Assembly: GCA_947476465.1 (NCBI GenBank) | Contig: CANJQN010000017.1 | Location: forward strand, 1 to 64,000 | Length of the DNA stretch: 64,000 nt | Source of the DNA: Comamonadaceae bacterium | GTDB lineage: Bacteria > Pseudomonadota > Gammaproteobacteria > Burkholderiales > Burkholderiaceae_C | Direction: 5' to 3' | Shown: positions 63,958 through 64,000 of the stretch, piece after piece | Layout: each line of letters opens with the position of its first letter | How positions within the stretch are numbered: position 1 is the stretch's first letter | Made by a program: the position numbers and the translations under genes | The notes under the pieces: generated by a model | What the model was told of the DNA's origin: nothing | Database searches by the model: none | Seen by the model: only the letters and a program-made list of their open reading frames with translations

Positions 63958-64000
63958 GTATCAAGAGTGACAAGTGGATTCGGCGCATGGCGCAGCAGCA
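63954..64000 (+). CDS. dcd: dCTP deaminase, N-terminal start (cut by window edge)
   Basis: The frame opens MSIKSDKWIRRMAQQ, the standard beginning of bacterial dCTP deaminase (MSIKSDKWIRRMAEQ-type), an enzyme of dUMP synthesis. Only 15 residues are in the window. An AGGAGA lies upstream, and the start overlaps the guaD stop (ATGA). Confidence 0.85.
   Translation, partial: MSIKSDKWIRRMAQQ

Overview
The window is high-GC DNA from a betaproteobacterium, most likely Burkholderiales and probably Comamonadaceae. This rests on the urea-transporter and urease gene set, the betaproteobacterial-style tRNA and Dcd ends, and many copies of dispersed repeats typical of that family (a REP built on a core like TTCGGGCTGAG and TGTCGAAG, and a MITE with GTCATTCCCGCGAAGG-type ends). 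The genus cannot be fixed from the sequence alone.

Layout. 1-4.9 kb is a visibly A+T-richer accessory island. It has an IS3-type orfA start, a 3' half of tRNA-Phe with its terminator (an attachment-site scar), a truncated IS21 istA, and four small genes of unusual combination: a cysteine-cluster protein, an acyltransferase-like protein, a SET methyltransferase and a 2OG-Fe(II) oxygenase. It ends with a Bug-protein fragment, a small XRE regulator and an intact tRNA-Ser(UGA). 5.1-6.2 kb encodes a HtrA-like protein that has lost catalytic residues. 6.2-11.1 kb is the urease operon ureABCEFG (minus strand). 11.3-15.9 kb encodes a transporter-fused hybrid histidine kinase and its LuxR-type response regulator. 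17.0-24.0 kb is the urea ABC transporter urtABCDE, with urtA broken by an in-frame stop and a nested palindrome of about 860 bp between urtD and urtE. 24.0-28.5 kb holds an EspL/ShET2-like effector protease and ureD. 28.6-31.3 kb is a TauABC/SsuABC-type ABC transporter.

From 31.9 kb to the end the theme is purine catabolism. The genes are allantoinase puuE, HIU hydrolase, xdhC, urate hydroxylase puuD, xanthine dehydrogenase xdhAB, a BMP-type nucleoside/nucleobase ABC transporter (two substrate-binding proteins), adenine deaminase and guanine deaminase. Adenine and guanine would be deaminated to hypoxanthine and xanthine, oxidised by XDH to urate, then converted by PuuD and HIU hydrolase towards allantoin and by PuuE to allantoate. 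Urea released downstream would feed urease, and Urt would import external urea. OHCU decarboxylase and the allantoate-degrading steps are not in the window.

Interleaved with this metabolic block are large low-complexity or helical proteins with effector-like features (24.0-27.2, 32.9-33.5, 36.8-43.9 and 55.7-57.6 kb). One has a recognisable C-H-D protease triad like EspL and one has a kinase-like DxDxN...DFG core. No type III secretion apparatus is in the window, so secretion is inferred. The dispersed REP has also entered coding sequence: ureC, ureF and xdhA each carry it in frame as RPEPVEG/VRAEP-type peptide inserts.
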